Shown here: one piece after another, positions 35,154-43,189 of the stretch | How positions within the stretch are numbered: position 1 is the stretch's first letter | How the letters are laid out: every line of letters begins with the position of its first letter | Source: Rhodoluna sp. | Lineage (GTDB): Bacteria > Actinomycetota > Actinomycetes > Actinomycetales > Microbacteriaceae | DNA length: 64,000 nt | Assembly: GCA_024641985.1 (NCBI GenBank) | Contig: JAHEBZ010000006.1 | Coordinates: 1-64,000, forward strand | Reading direction: 5' to 3' | Notes under the pieces: model-generated | The model's input: only the letters and a program-made list of their open reading frames with translations | What the model was told of the DNA's origin: nothing | Database searches by the model: none | Position numbers and translations under genes: made by a program

Positions 35154-35252
35154 ATGGGTTCAGTAATTAAGAAGCGCCGCAAGCGTATGTCGAAGAAGAA
35201 GCACCGCAAGTTGCTTCGTAAGACTCGTCACCAGCGTCGCAACAAGAAGTAA
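35154..35252 (+). CDS. bS22-type mini ribosomal protein (AURKAIP1/COX24 domain)
   Basis: A 32-residue, extremely basic protein ([20 protein letters not shown]...) too short for the ORF track. It matches the actinobacterial bS22 protein, seen in mycobacterial ribosomes near the decoding centre and usually annotated as an AURKAIP1/COX24 domain protein. GAGG lies a few bases before the ATG and a terminator follows. Confidence 0.9.
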   Translation: MGSVIKKRRKRMSKKKHRKLLRKTRHQRRNKK

Positions 35253-35280
35253 GTCGTTTATCGGCTTACTCAACAAAAAT

Positions 35281-35311
35281 CCCGCCAGGCATTAGCTCGG
35301 CGGGTTTCTTG
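35281..35311 (+). terminator. Terminator of the bS22 gene
   Basis: CCCGCC/GGCGGG stem with a 12-base loop, followed by TTTCTTGTTT; A5 on the other side. Confidence 0.8.
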
Positions 35312-35334
35312 TTTAACTGGCAAATGATAAGTGG

Positions 35335-35463
35335 CTATTTGACCTTTTTTAGGGTCGACAAAGCCGTTGCGGCCCAAGGCCTGGTTTTGGCAAGCCGACC
35401 AAGCACGATTAGCAAAATCGGAAACCAAAATCGCTTTAAAATCCAACGAACCAGTTTGAACAT
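35335..35463 (-). CDS. Small membrane protein (42 aa) coupled to glutaredoxin
   Basis: Missing from the ORF track. The minus strand encodes MFKLVRWILKRFWFPILLIV... with one membrane helix, a basic flank and a lysine end (LSTLKKVK). Its ATG overlaps the glutaredoxin stop by one base (TAATG), and AAAGG lies upstream. The listed ORFs in other frames here (35270 minus, 35309 plus) lack such features. I know no function. A membrane partner for the adjacent thiol protein is an inference. Confidence 0.7.
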   Translation of the reverse strand: MFKLVRWILKRFWFPILLIVLGRLAKTRPWAATALSTLKKVK

Positions 35464-35765
35464 TAAACGCACCTTTCATTTTTTAAATATCCGGGTTTCG
35501 AAACCAGCGCGTCGAGAGCCGCTCTAAATCGGGTTGGATCTATGCGCCAATAATTGTGCACCTTGCCATTGATCAACAGCACCGGAATTTCGTCGCGATA
35601 ACGGTCGGCAAGCGCGGCATCATCGAGGATGTTTTTTTCGACAAGTTGAATATTGGCTGCTGGAAACGCCGAGCTGAAGTCGGTGGCCACAGAATTAACA
35701 ACGATCAGGGCATCATCGCAGAGATGACAACCGGGTTTGCCGATCAAAGTTAGTTCGATGTTCAC
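35463..35765 (-). CDS. Glutaredoxin-like (DUF836) thiol protein
   Basis: A 100-residue thioredoxin-fold protein. LIGKPGCHLCDDALIVV carries the CxxC active site near residue 13, and RYRDEIPVLLINGKV is the cis-proline segment. This matches short actinobacterial glutaredoxin family proteins of the DUF836 type. It is probably a cytoplasmic disulfide reductase. GTG start with a leaderless promoter; coupled to the 42-aa membrane protein. Confidence 0.85.
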   Translation of the reverse strand: MNIELTLIGKPGCHLCDDALIVVNSVATDFSSAFPAANIQLVEKNILDDAALADRYRDEIPVLLINGKVHNYWRIDPTRFRAALDALVSKPGYLKNERCV

Positions 35766-35777
35766 GCTTTAACACTA
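35765..35777 (-). promoter_or_regulatory. Leaderless promoter -10 (TAGTGT)
   Basis: Minus-strand TAGTGT, six bases, GTG. Confidence 0.5.
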
Positions 35778-35820
35778 ATCATGCTTGGCCAAAACAACTG
35801 CCTCAAACCTTGCGCACGAC

Positions 35821-35833
35821 TAAACTTCAAGGG
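35821..35833 (+). promoter_or_regulatory. Leaderless promoter -10 (TAAACT)
   Basis: TAAACT, six bases, GTG of the HAD hydrolase. It lies 44 bases from the divergent glutaredoxin -10. Confidence 0.5.
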
Positions 35834-36546
35834 TGCCGACACCCCCAGAGAAGCAACCAAAGATTGCCGCAGCTTTCTTTGACGTTGACAACACTCTGAT
35901 TCGAGGTTCGAGCAGCTTCTTGTTTGGCAAAGCCGCATTTGAGCGCAAGTTTTTTAGCCGCAAAGATTTTTGGAACTTTGCCTGGCACCAATTCAGGTTT
36001 ATTTGGCGTGGCGAAAGCGCAAAGACGTTAACCAGCATCAAGGATCGAGCGCTTGGGCTAATTGAAGGTCACAAGGCCGAAGAATTAGCTGCTCTCACCG
36101 AAACCGTCTACGACGACTATATTTGCCCAAAACTTTGGCCCGAAACGGTTCGATTGGCCAAAGAGCACATCGCCGCCGGCCGCGAGGTTTGGTTGGTTAC
36201 GGCAACGCCTCAAGAGATAGCCGAGGTGATGGCCAAGCGGCTTGGTCTTACAGGTGGGTTGGGCACGATAGTAGAGCGAAAAGACGGCATTCTTACGGGT
36301 CAACTCGAGGGCGATGCGTTGCATGGCAAGGCCAAGCGCAAGGCAGTGAAACAGCTTGCCAAAGATCGCCGAATCAGCCTCAAGCGTTCCTTTGCCTACA
36401 GCGACAGCCACAATGATCTGCCAATGCTTACAGCGGTTGGCAACCCAGTTTGCGTGAACCCCGATGCCATATTGCGAATTCGTGCCAAGGCGGCGGATTG
36501 GCAAATTCTAGATTTCAAAAAGCGCGAGCTGCGCGCAAATAAATAA
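35833..36546 (+). CDS. HAD-IB family phosphatase (SerB-like)
   Basis: A 237-residue haloacid-dehalogenase hydrolase. Motif I is AAFFDVDNTLIRGSSSF (DxD nucleophile), motif II LVTATPQEI, and motifs III and IV are KAKRKAVKQL and YSDSHNDLPML. The 2H subfamily IB includes phosphoserine phosphatases and lipid phosphatases; the helical insert (KFFSRKDFWNFAWHQFRFIWRG) resembles actinobacterial proteins of unassigned substrate. Monocistronic. Confidence 0.85.
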   Translation: MPTPPEKQPKIAAAFFDVDNTLIRGSSSFLFGKAAFERKFFSRKDFWNFAWHQFRFIWRGESAKTLTSIKDRALGLIEGHKAEELAALTETVYDDYICPKLWPETVRLAKEHIAAGREVWLVTATPQEIAEVMAKRLGLTGGLGTIVERKDGILTGQLEGDALHGKAKRKAVKQLAKDRRISLKRSFAYSDSHNDLPMLTAVGNPVCVNPDAILRIRAKAADWQILDFKKRELRANK

Positions 36547-36563
36547 CTCGGCTCCACCCGCAA

Positions 36564-36586
36564 TGTCTATACTTTGAATATAGACA
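36564..36586. promoter_or_regulatory. Operator-like palindrome before vapBC
   Basis: TGTCTATA-CTTTGAA-TATAGACA is a perfect 8-bp inverted repeat immediately upstream of the antitoxin ribosome-binding site. It is probably the autoregulatory VapB site. Confidence 0.7.
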
Positions 36587-36598
36587 AAGGTGGATATT

Positions 36599-36868
36599 GT
36601 GGAAACCGAAATCAAGACAAAATTTTTTCGCAATGGCGGAAGCGTGGCCGTTCGAATACCGAGTGCCTGGAGTTTTAACCCCGAACAGGTCACGATGACT
36701 TTCGATGAGATCACTCGCCAAATCACAATCACGCAGCAACCGAGGCGCGATATTCAAGATTTTTTTGACCTGCAAGATCGGTTGGGGCCAATCGATGATG
36801 CGCAGCCGCTCTTCGACCGAGAACAGCAACTTGACGCTTTTGCCAGCCCACTCGATGAATTGGCGTAA
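36599..36868 (+). CDS. vapB: VapB-type antitoxin
   Basis: An 89-residue antitoxin. The N-terminus (KTKFFRNGGSVAVRIPSAW) is the AbrB/SpoVT swapped-hairpin DNA-binding fold, and the C-terminal part (RRDIQDFFDLQDRL) should wrap the toxin. I start it at GTG 36599, eight bases after AAAGG, rather than at the listed GTG 36590, which overlaps that site. Two bases separate it from the PIN toxin gene. Confidence 0.85.
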   Translation: METEIKTKFFRNGGSVAVRIPSAWSFNPEQVTMTFDEITRQITITQQPRRDIQDFFDLQDRLGPIDDAQPLFDREQQLDAFASPLDELA

Positions 36869-36870
36869 CT

Positions 36871-37269
36871 ATGTTTCTTTTAGACACCGACATAGTTTCC
36901 GCGGTCATCAAAAATCGAAACTCGTTGGGCGATTCGGTTCATTACCTAACTGAGGCTGAATGGGCAATATCGGCCATTAGCCAGATGGAGTTAAGGTTTG
37001 GAATGCTAATAATGCCGCCCGAACACAAGAGCCGGAATTTAATAGCGAGTTTTTTGGCGAATGCCCCAGTATTGGATTTTGATTCTGCCACCGCCGACCA
37101 AACAGCAAAGGTTAGGGCGCAGCTGAAGGCGCAGGGCGCCCAGATCGGTTGCTACGATCCTCTAATTGCGGGTCACGCGTTGGCAATCAATGCCGTTTTA
37201 GTGACCGGCAATACAAAACACTTTTCAAAAATTGAAGGTCTAAAGACAATCAATTGGCTAAATAAGTAA
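36871..37269 (+). CDS. vapC: VapC-type PIN-domain toxin
   Basis: A 132-residue PIN ribonuclease. The acidic site is complete: LLDTDIVS (Asp5), SQMELRFGM (Glu), YDPLIAGHAL (Asp) and TGNTKHF (Asn/Thr). It should cut a tRNA or rRNA when freed from VapB. The stop codon lies inside a 10-bp hairpin. Confidence 0.9.
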   Translation: MFLLDTDIVSAVIKNRNSLGDSVHYLTEAEWAISAISQMELRFGMLIMPPEHKSRNLIASFLANAPVLDFDSATADQTAKVRAQLKAQGAQIGCYDPLIAGHALAINAVLVTGNTKHFSKIEGLKTINWLNK

Positions 37270-37295
37270 TCCCTCACCTTTCGGCGAGGGATTAC
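37266..37295. terminator. Hairpin between vapC and aspS
   Basis: GTAATCCCTC/GAGGGATTAC is a perfect 10-bp stem with a 10-base loop. T-tracts are short, so it is a possible terminator for the two convergent genes. Confidence 0.6.
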
Positions 37296-37312
37296 TCGAT
37301 GACTAGCTTTGC

Positions 37313-38638
37313 TTATGGTTCCAAGCGGTTCGGGCCGCGGAACAAATAGCCAACTTCGCGAATGTTTGGCTGGTGCAAAAGCAGCATCAGCACGCGCAGC
37401 AAGCCCATTCCAAAACCACCGTGAGTTGGCGCTCCATACTTGAAGAAATCAAGGTAGGTCTGCAGGCCTTCGGGCTCGAGACCCTTTTGCTTAACCTGCT
37501 CGATCAATACATCTAGGCGGTGTTCACGCTGCGCGCCGGTGGTGATTTCGGTGCCGCGCCAGATTAGGTCGTAGCTGTTGGTGAGCGCCGGGTTATCGGC
37601 GTGACGCATGTGATAGAACGGGCGCACGGTTGCCGGGTAGTCGGTGACAAACACAAATTCGTGCCCGTGAGTCTCTTCGGCCCAAGCGGCAATTTGGCGC
37701 TCGCCCTCTGGGTCGAGGTCGCCACCTCGCTCAACAACATGGCCGCGCTCTTTGATGATTTCAACCGCATCGGCAAGGGTTACGCGTGGGAACGGGATTG
37801 CTGGAACCTTAACTTCGATGCCAAACAGCTTCTCGATTTCGGCGCCATGCTTTTCTTTCACGGCGGCGATCGCCAAGTGCATCAACTCTTCTTGAATCGC
37901 CATGATGTCTTCGTGCGAGTCGATCCATGAAACCTCCATGTCGACCGACACAAACTCGGTTGCGTGACGTGAGGTGAACGATGGGTCGGCGCGAAAGACC
38001 GGGCCGATTTCAAAGATGCGGCCAAGGCCAGACATCATTGCCATCTGCTTATAGAACTGTGGAGATTGGGCAAGGTAGGCGTGCCCCTCGAAATATTCGA
38101 GCTTGAAAAGTTCGGCGTTTGACTCTGAAGCCGAAGCCATCAACTTTGGAGTGTGAAGCTCGACAAAGCCGTTCTCGACCCAGTATTTGCGCCAGGTCGC
38201 TTCGATGGTGGTCTGAATGTGAAAGACCAGGTTCATCTCTGGTCGGCGCAGATCTAGGAATCGCCAGTCCATGCGCTTGTCGATCGAGGTGTCGTCGGCA
38301 ATCGGAGTTTCTGGGTCGGCGAGAGTGACGATTTCAACGTCGTCGAGTTGGATCTCAAGGCCACCAAGCTTGACGCGCTCGTCGTGCACCAAACGGCCCT
38401 TAATCCAGACAAACGAACCGTTGGTTAGGGTCGAAACCTTCGCAGCAAGAGCGTCGTTTTCATCCGGCTGTTCGTCGATAACTGGGCGCGGGTATGTGAC
38501 CTGGGCCGAGCCGGTTTCGTCGCGAATGATGATGAACTGAATGCGCTTTTGGTCGCGCAGTTTTTCGACCCAGCCGCCAAGCAGAACAGGGCCGTCTTCG
38601 CGAGCTTGCAGAGAAGAAATTAGGGAGCGGTCACGCAT
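37313..38638 (-). CDS. aspS: Aspartyl-tRNA synthetase, archaeal/short type
   Basis: Class II synthetase of 441 residues from the ATG at 38638 (AAGG upstream); the listed ORF adds 36 unlikely residues. An N-terminal OB domain (VLLGGWVEKLRDQKRIQF) precedes motif 2 (FEIGPVFRADPSFTSRHATEF) and motif 3 (GFGMGLLRVLMLLLHQ). It lacks the GAD insertion of the roughly 590-residue bacterial enzyme and resembles the archaeal form. Many such enzymes are non-discriminating and also make Asp-tRNA(Asn) for GatCAB; whether this one does is not settled here. Confidence 0.9.
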   Translation of the reverse strand: MRDRSLISSLQAREDGPVLLGGWVEKLRDQKRIQFIIIRDETGSAQVTYPRPVIDEQPDENDALAAKVSTLTNGSFVWIKGRLVHDERVKLGGLEIQLDDVEIVTLADPETPIADDTSIDKRMDWRFLDLRRPEMNLVFHIQTTIEATWRKYWVENGFVELHTPKLMASASESNAELFKLEYFEGHAYLAQSPQFYKQMAMMSGLGRIFEIGPVFRADPSFTSRHATEFVSVDMEVSWIDSHEDIMAIQEELMHLAIAAVKEKHGAEIEKLFGIEVKVPAIPFPRVTLADAVEIIKERGHVVERGGDLDPEGERQIAAWAEETHGHEFVFVTDYPATVRPFYHMRHADNPALTNSYDLIWRGTEITTGAQREHRLDVLIEQVKQKGLEPEGLQTYLDFFKYGAPTHGGFGMGLLRVLMLLLHQPNIREVGYLFRGPNRLEP

Positions 38639-38717
38639 GTGGAACCTTGCTTTCGTTTGTTGCCCAAATAAGCCTGAGAGAAGGCTGAGGGCTCTAAAAG
38701 ACAAGTTTAGCGGAGGG

Positions 38718-38730
38718 TAGACTTGAGCCA
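38718..38730 (+). promoter_or_regulatory. Leaderless promoter -10 (TAGACT)
   Basis: TAGACT, six bases, ATG. Confidence 0.55.
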
Positions 38731-39365
38731 TGCCCGCCGATCGCATTCATCTCATTCGCCACGGCGAAGTGCACAACCCAGATGGCGTTTTGTATGGCCG
38801 GTTGCCACACTTTCGATTGAGCGATTTGGGGCACAAAATGGCCGAGGCCGCGGCTGCCGACCTTCGCAGGCAAGGCCGCAAAGTCACTGCAATTGTGTCG
38901 AGCCCTTTGCTGCGCACTCGAGAATCGGCCGAACATGTTCAGGCCATTTTTGGGGTAAACCCCACCATCGATGAGCGCCTAATCGAGCCGACCAACGTTT
39001 TCGAAGGCAAGCAACTTTCGGCTAAATATTTGATGGCTCACCCGCACCAACTTCTTCACCTGCGAAACCCTCAAAAACCAAGTTGGGGCGAGCCATACAG
39101 GCAAATTGCTCAGCGCATGCAGGCGGCAATTTTTGATGCCTGGAATAACACTTTCGACGGTGATGTTGTTTTGGTTAGCCACCAGCTTCCGATTGTGATG
39201 GCGAGTTTGTCTCTGGGTGGTCAAAACTTGCCACACAACCCAAAGCAACGTCGTTGCAGCCTCTCGAGCATCACCACTTTTGAACGTCAAGGAACCTCTT
39301 TTGTTGAAGTTGATTATCGCGAGCCAAGCAGGGGCCTGCACGCAATCGACCGAGGTGCAGTTTGA
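38730..39365 (+). CDS. Histidine phosphatase (phosphoglycerate-mutase-like)
   Basis: A 211-residue enzyme with the RHG motif (IHLIRHGEVHNP) and the second catalytic region VLVSHQLPIVMASL. SSPLLRTRESAEHV is also typical. It heads the run into the thioredoxin-CcdA-ResB-CcsB genes, overlapping the next TTG start (TTGA). This placement is seen in other actinobacteria, though its substrate is unknown. Confidence 0.87.
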   Translation: MPADRIHLIRHGEVHNPDGVLYGRLPHFRLSDLGHKMAEAAAADLRRQGRKVTAIVSSPLLRTRESAEHVQAIFGVNPTIDERLIEPTNVFEGKQLSAKYLMAHPHQLLHLRNPQKPSWGEPYRQIAQRMQAAIFDAWNNTFDGDVVLVSHQLPIVMASLSLGGQNLPHNPKQRRCSLSSITTFERQGTSFVEVDYREPSRGLHAIDRGAV

Positions 39366-39970
39366 AATTTAGAAAGTATCAAAAGCAAATCGCCCTTGGG
39401 CTAGTTATTTTTATGCTCGGCACTCTTTTGATTGGCACTCTCTCAGGGTGTTCGGCCAACGACCCACTGGCTCAACAGTTCAAGGCCGGAGACAACAAAA
39501 ACTACATAGCCGGAGATGGCACAGTGACCGAGTTTGCCAAAGGCAACCGAGCCAAGGCAGCCGTTTGGAGCGGCGTAACCGAGAGCGGCCAAAGCATCGA
39601 CAGCAGTCAACTTAAAGGCGTTGTTCACGTGGTCAACTTTTGGTATGCCGGTTGTGCCCCCTGTAGGGCAGAAGCCCCCGATCTGGTCGCTACTGCCAAG
39701 CAATTTCCGACAGTGCAGTTCATCGGTGTGAACGTGCGCGATTCGGCTGCAACCACTGTTGCATTTGATAAGAATTTTGGCATCACCTGGCCTTCGATAA
39801 TCGATGCAAAAACGGGGTCGGTGGTTCTGGCTTTCACCGGAATTGTTACCCCACAGGCTGTGCCAACGACATTGGTGATTGATAAAAACGGGCAAGTTTC
39901 GGCGCGCATCCTTGGCCGAATCGACAAATCTATTCTCAACACCCTGATCAAAACCGCGAACGAAGAGTAA
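39362..39970 (+). CDS. TlpA/ResA-like thioredoxin lipoprotein
   Basis: A 202-residue exported thiol-disulfide protein. A signal peptide ends in the lipobox GTLSGC, so it is probably lipid-anchored outside the membrane. The redoxin domain has YAGCAPCRAEAP (CxxC) and the cis-proline region TPQAVPTTLVIDKNG. It should reduce apocytochrome c haem-binding cysteines, with electrons from the CcdA encoded next. TTG start overlapping the upstream stop. Confidence 0.9.
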   Translation: MKFRKYQKQIALGLVIFMLGTLLIGTLSGCSANDPLAQQFKAGDNKNYIAGDGTVTEFAKGNRAKAAVWSGVTESGQSIDSSQLKGVVHVVNFWYAGCAPCRAEAPDLVATAKQFPTVQFIGVNVRDSAATTVAFDKNFGITWPSIIDAKTGSVVLAFTGIVTPQAVPTTLVIDKNGQVSARILGRIDKSILNTLIKTANEE

Positions 39971-39973
39971 CCC

Positions 39974-40702
39974 TTGAACCCGGGCGAAATTATTCTTGGT
40001 GGCTCGCTGCTGGCGGCTATTGCGATGGCCCTGCTTGCAGGAATCGTTTCGTTTATAAGCCCTTGCGTGCTGCCGCTGGTGCCGGGATATTTGGGGTTCG
40101 TTTCGGGCCTTTCAAATAATCGAAAGCGAATGGTTTTGGGAGCAGTGCTTTTTGTTCTCGGGTTCTCGGCTGTATTCGTATCTTTCGGCGCCCTGTTTGG
40201 CGGTATTGGCGCGGTTGTCTATAGCAGCGGCCTCGACTGGGTGCAGCGGGTGCTTGGCATTTTTGTAACGCTATTTGGCCTCGTGCTAATCGGGCAATTT
40301 TCGTTCATGCAGCGCACCATCAAAATGCAGGTGTCTTCAAAATTAGGGCTGATTGGCGCACCGCTGCTGGGCATTGCGTTTGGCCTCGGCTGGACACCGT
40401 GCATTGGCCCCACTCTGGCTGCCGTTTTAACCCTTGCCGCCGATGCTGCCTCTCCGGCACGAGGGGCGCTTCTGGCGTTTGTTTATGCGCTCGGAATCGG
40501 TTTGCCTTTCATCGCGATTGCCGCGGGCTTTGGTTGGGCGACAAAATCGGTGGGGTTTGTAAAAAGGCACATCCGAGGTTTCAACATTGCCGGTGGCCTG
40601 CTCTTAATTGCACTAGGTGTGATGCTTGCACTTGGCGTGTGGAACGGCTTTGCCGCCTGGATTCAGTTGGAGGTGTTTGGTTATTTCAAGCTCGTCCTCT
40701 AA
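39974..40702 (+). CDS. ccdA: Cytochrome c biogenesis protein CcdA
   Basis: A 242-residue membrane protein with about six helices that passes reducing power across the membrane. The first conserved Cys is in FISPCVLPLVPGYLGF and the second in LGWTPCIGPTLAAVL. TTG start three bases after the thioredoxin gene. Confidence 0.93.
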   Translation: MNPGEIILGGSLLAAIAMALLAGIVSFISPCVLPLVPGYLGFVSGLSNNRKRMVLGAVLFVLGFSAVFVSFGALFGGIGAVVYSSGLDWVQRVLGIFVTLFGLVLIGQFSFMQRTIKMQVSSKLGLIGAPLLGIAFGLGWTPCIGPTLAAVLTLAADAASPARGALLAFVYALGIGLPFIAIAAGFGWATKSVGFVKRHIRGFNIAGGLLLIALGVMLALGVWNGFAAWIQLEVFGYFKLVL

Positions 40703-42278
40703 ATCGGATTTTGATGCGAACCAAGAAATCAAGTCACCTCAGTTGAGTCTCGGTGGCTGGGCTCGCTGGGTTTGGCGCCAACTTACCTCAATGAAAACGG
40801 CGTTGTTTTTGTTGCTAATGCTTGCGGTCGCAGCCGTGCCTGGCTCGGTGTTTCCGCAGCGGTCGGCAGACCCAAACGGTGTCACAGCTTATTTCGATGG
40901 CAACCCTCAATTGGCACCAATTCTTGATGCGGTGCAGCTTTTTGATGTCTACACCTCAGCCTGGTTCTCGGCCATCTACATACTGCTGTTCATCTCGTTG
41001 ATTGGTTGCGTTTTGCCAAGAACGGCGGTGCATTTCAAGGCGCTGCGATCAGCCCCGGTTGATACCCCTCGATCACTTTCTCGAATGCCAGCCCACCTCG
41101 AGATCAAGGCCTCGGCAAAAACTCGCGAATCGGTTATCGAGGCTTCGGCGGCATTGCTTAAACGTCAGGGATACCGGATTCAAATTCAGCCGGGGCTAGA
41201 CGACACACCGGCATCGGTTAGTGCCGAACGCGGATACCTTCGCGAAACCGGAAACCTGGTTTTTCATCTTTCGTTGATTGGTGTGTTGATTGCCGTGGGT
41301 TTTGGTGGCGGACTGAGCTACAGCGGCCAAAGAGTTTTGGTTGAAGGCGAGTCTTTTGTGAACAACCTTGCCGGTTTTGATTCTTTCTCGCCCGGCACAT
41401 TTTTCACCGAAGACAAACTTGTGCCTTTTAGCGTTTCTCTAGACAAATTTGAAGTCGATTTTGATTTACAAAACCAGAGCAACATCGGCACTCCGCTCGA
41501 TTTTCGTGCATTCGTAACCAGCCAAGTGGTTGGCGAGACAGCCCCTCGAACCGCCGTGATCAGGGTTAACGAGCCACTCGAATTGCCGGGTTCCAAGCTC
41601 TATTTGACTGGCAATGGCTACGCCCCGCAGCTAACCATTCGTGACCCCGAAGGCAACATCACCTACCAGGGGGCCACCCCGTTTTTGCCGCAGTCGGCAA
41701 AATACACCTCGCTGGGCGTTATTAAGGTGCCCGATGCAAAGCAGCAATTTGGCTTGATTGCCTTCTTCTATCCAACAGTTGCCGAACTCGAAACGGGGGC
41801 GCTCACCTCGCTCTACCCGGCACCCTATGACCCGCTGCTAACCATGAACGTTTATGTTGGCGATCTGGGCATCGACGGCGGAGCACCGAAGAACGTCTAT
41901 GCACTAGATACCTCGAGCATGAAGCAGGTGGCTGGCGGAAAGAGCGGCGTAAAGGGCTTGAAGTTGCAGGTTGGGCAAACGGTCAAACTTCCGGGCGAGC
42001 TCGGCACAGTGACCTTCGATGGCCTCAAGCGATTCGCATCGCTCGACGTAAGTTATAACCCCGGCGGCCTTTGGGTTCTGGTTTTCTCGTTGCTTGCTTT
42101 GGCAGGCGTGACAACCTCGCTGCTGGTGCCACGCCGCAGAGTTTGGGTAAAGCTTGCCGACGAGGGCTTTGAGCTTGCGGCATTGGCCAGGGGCGACGAC
42201 CCAACCCTTGAAAAAGTGCTTGGCGACCTTGCTCGAGAACTGAAACCTAAATCAATCAAGAAAGAAAGCAAGGCATGA
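40677..42278 (+). CDS. resB: Cytochrome c biogenesis protein ResB
   Basis: About 534 residues, part of the system II haem lyase with CcsB/ResC. SMKTALFLLLMLAVAAVPGSVFPQR is the typical first helix, and a large extracytoplasmic domain separates it from the last helix (LWVLVFSLLALAGVTTSLL). The start is uncertain: TTG 40677 is preferred because GGAGG lies just upstream, although the spacing is short; it overlaps ccdA by 26 bases. The listed TTG at 40626 lies deeper in ccdA. Confidence 0.88.
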   Translation: MVISSSSSKSDFDANQEIKSPQLSLGGWARWVWRQLTSMKTALFLLLMLAVAAVPGSVFPQRSADPNGVTAYFDGNPQLAPILDAVQLFDVYTSAWFSAIYILLFISLIGCVLPRTAVHFKALRSAPVDTPRSLSRMPAHLEIKASAKTRESVIEASAALLKRQGYRIQIQPGLDDTPASVSAERGYLRETGNLVFHLSLIGVLIAVGFGGGLSYSGQRVLVEGESFVNNLAGFDSFSPGTFFTEDKLVPFSVSLDKFEVDFDLQNQSNIGTPLDFRAFVTSQVVGETAPRTAVIRVNEPLELPGSKLYLTGNGYAPQLTIRDPEGNITYQGATPFLPQSAKYTSLGVIKVPDAKQQFGLIAFFYPTVAELETGALTSLYPAPYDPLLTMNVYVGDLGIDGGAPKNVYALDTSSMKQVAGGKSGVKGLKLQVGQTVKLPGELGTVTFDGLKRFASLDVSYNPGGLWVLVFSLLALAGVTTSLLVPRRRVWVKLADEGFELAALARGDDPTLEKVLGDLARELKPKSIKKESKA

Positions 42279-43189
42279 CTTCGATCGCGCTAAACCCCGA
42301 GCTTGCCGGCATCTCTCGCTTGTTCATTCAAGCCGCCATGCTGGTTTATACGGCCGCTTTTTTAAGCTTTGCCTTTCACCTTTCAAAGCTGGCCAGCACT
42401 AAAAAGGCGGTGCGTTCGAGCGCTTCAAAACTTGAACGCGCGGGCATAGTGCTTCTGGCCATCGCAGCCGTTATTCACGGCGCAGGCGTGGTGTTGCGAG
42501 GCATCTCGGCTTCACGTGTGCCTTGGGCAAACATGTATGAGTTCTCGATCACCGGTTCGTTCGTGGTTGTTTCGATCTTCTTGCTCGCTCTTGCAATCAA
42601 AGACATTCGTCTGATCGCTACCTTCGTTGCGGGCTTTAACCTTCTAATTCTTGGCACGGCAGACACCGTATTTTGGGTGAACGTGAAGTCACTTATGCCG
42701 GCCTTGCAAAGTTATTGGCTAGTTATTCACGTTTTGGTTGCTGTGCTGGCAACGGCCTTCTTTAACATCGGTGCAGCGCTGGCCATCGCATACATTTTTA
42801 AAACTGCCAAGTGGGTCGAAAAATCTAAGCTCAAAATGGTGGCAACATTTAGGCGCATATTGGCGCTGTTTCCAAACGAAGACAAAATGGAGCGCCTGTC
42901 TTATCGCTTCAACATCATCGGCTTTATTCTTTGGAGCTTCACCCTGATTGCTGGCGCGATTTGGGCCGAGCGAGCCTGGCACCGCTATTGGGGTTGGGAC
43001 ACCAAAGAGGTTTGGACATTCATCATCTGGACAATTTATGCCGGATATTTGCACGCAAATGCAACACGTGGCTGGAGCGGAAAACGCTCGGCTTGGTTGG
43101 CGATCGTTGGGTTTGTGGCGATCTTGTTTAACTTCACCGTTGTGAACTTGTTCTTCAAGGGATTGCACGTTTACAGTGGCCTCAAATAG
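42275..43189 (+). CDS. ccsB: Cytochrome c biogenesis protein CcsB/ResC
   Basis: A 304-residue multi-helix haem-handling protein. The tryptophan-rich WWD-type motif is WGWDTKEVWTFIIWTIYAGYLH. ATGA overlap with resB and a short overlap with menC. With ResB it ligates haem to c-type cytochromes outside the membrane. Confidence 0.92.
   Translation: MTSIALNPELAGISRLFIQAAMLVYTAAFLSFAFHLSKLASTKKAVRSSASKLERAGIVLLAIAAVIHGAGVVLRGISASRVPWANMYEFSITGSFVVVSIFLLALAIKDIRLIATFVAGFNLLILGTADTVFWVNVKSLMPALQSYWLVIHVLVAVLATAFFNIGAALAIAYIFKTAKWVEKSKLKMVATFRRILALFPNEDKMERLSYRFNIIGFILWSFTLIAGAIWAERAWHRYWGWDTKEVWTFIIWTIYAGYLHANATRGWSGKRSAWLAIVGFVAILFNFTVVNLFFKGLHVYSGLK

Noticed and set aside
35270-35479. 69-codon minus-strand ORF in the same place
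   Set aside because: Another frame of the same strand carries the membrane protein, with helix, ribosome-binding site and TAATG overlap. This frame has none.
35309-35527. 72-codon plus-strand ORF after the bS22 gene
   Set aside because: It lies antisense to the 42-aa membrane protein and the glutaredoxin end, starts inside the terminator region and has no ribosome-binding site.
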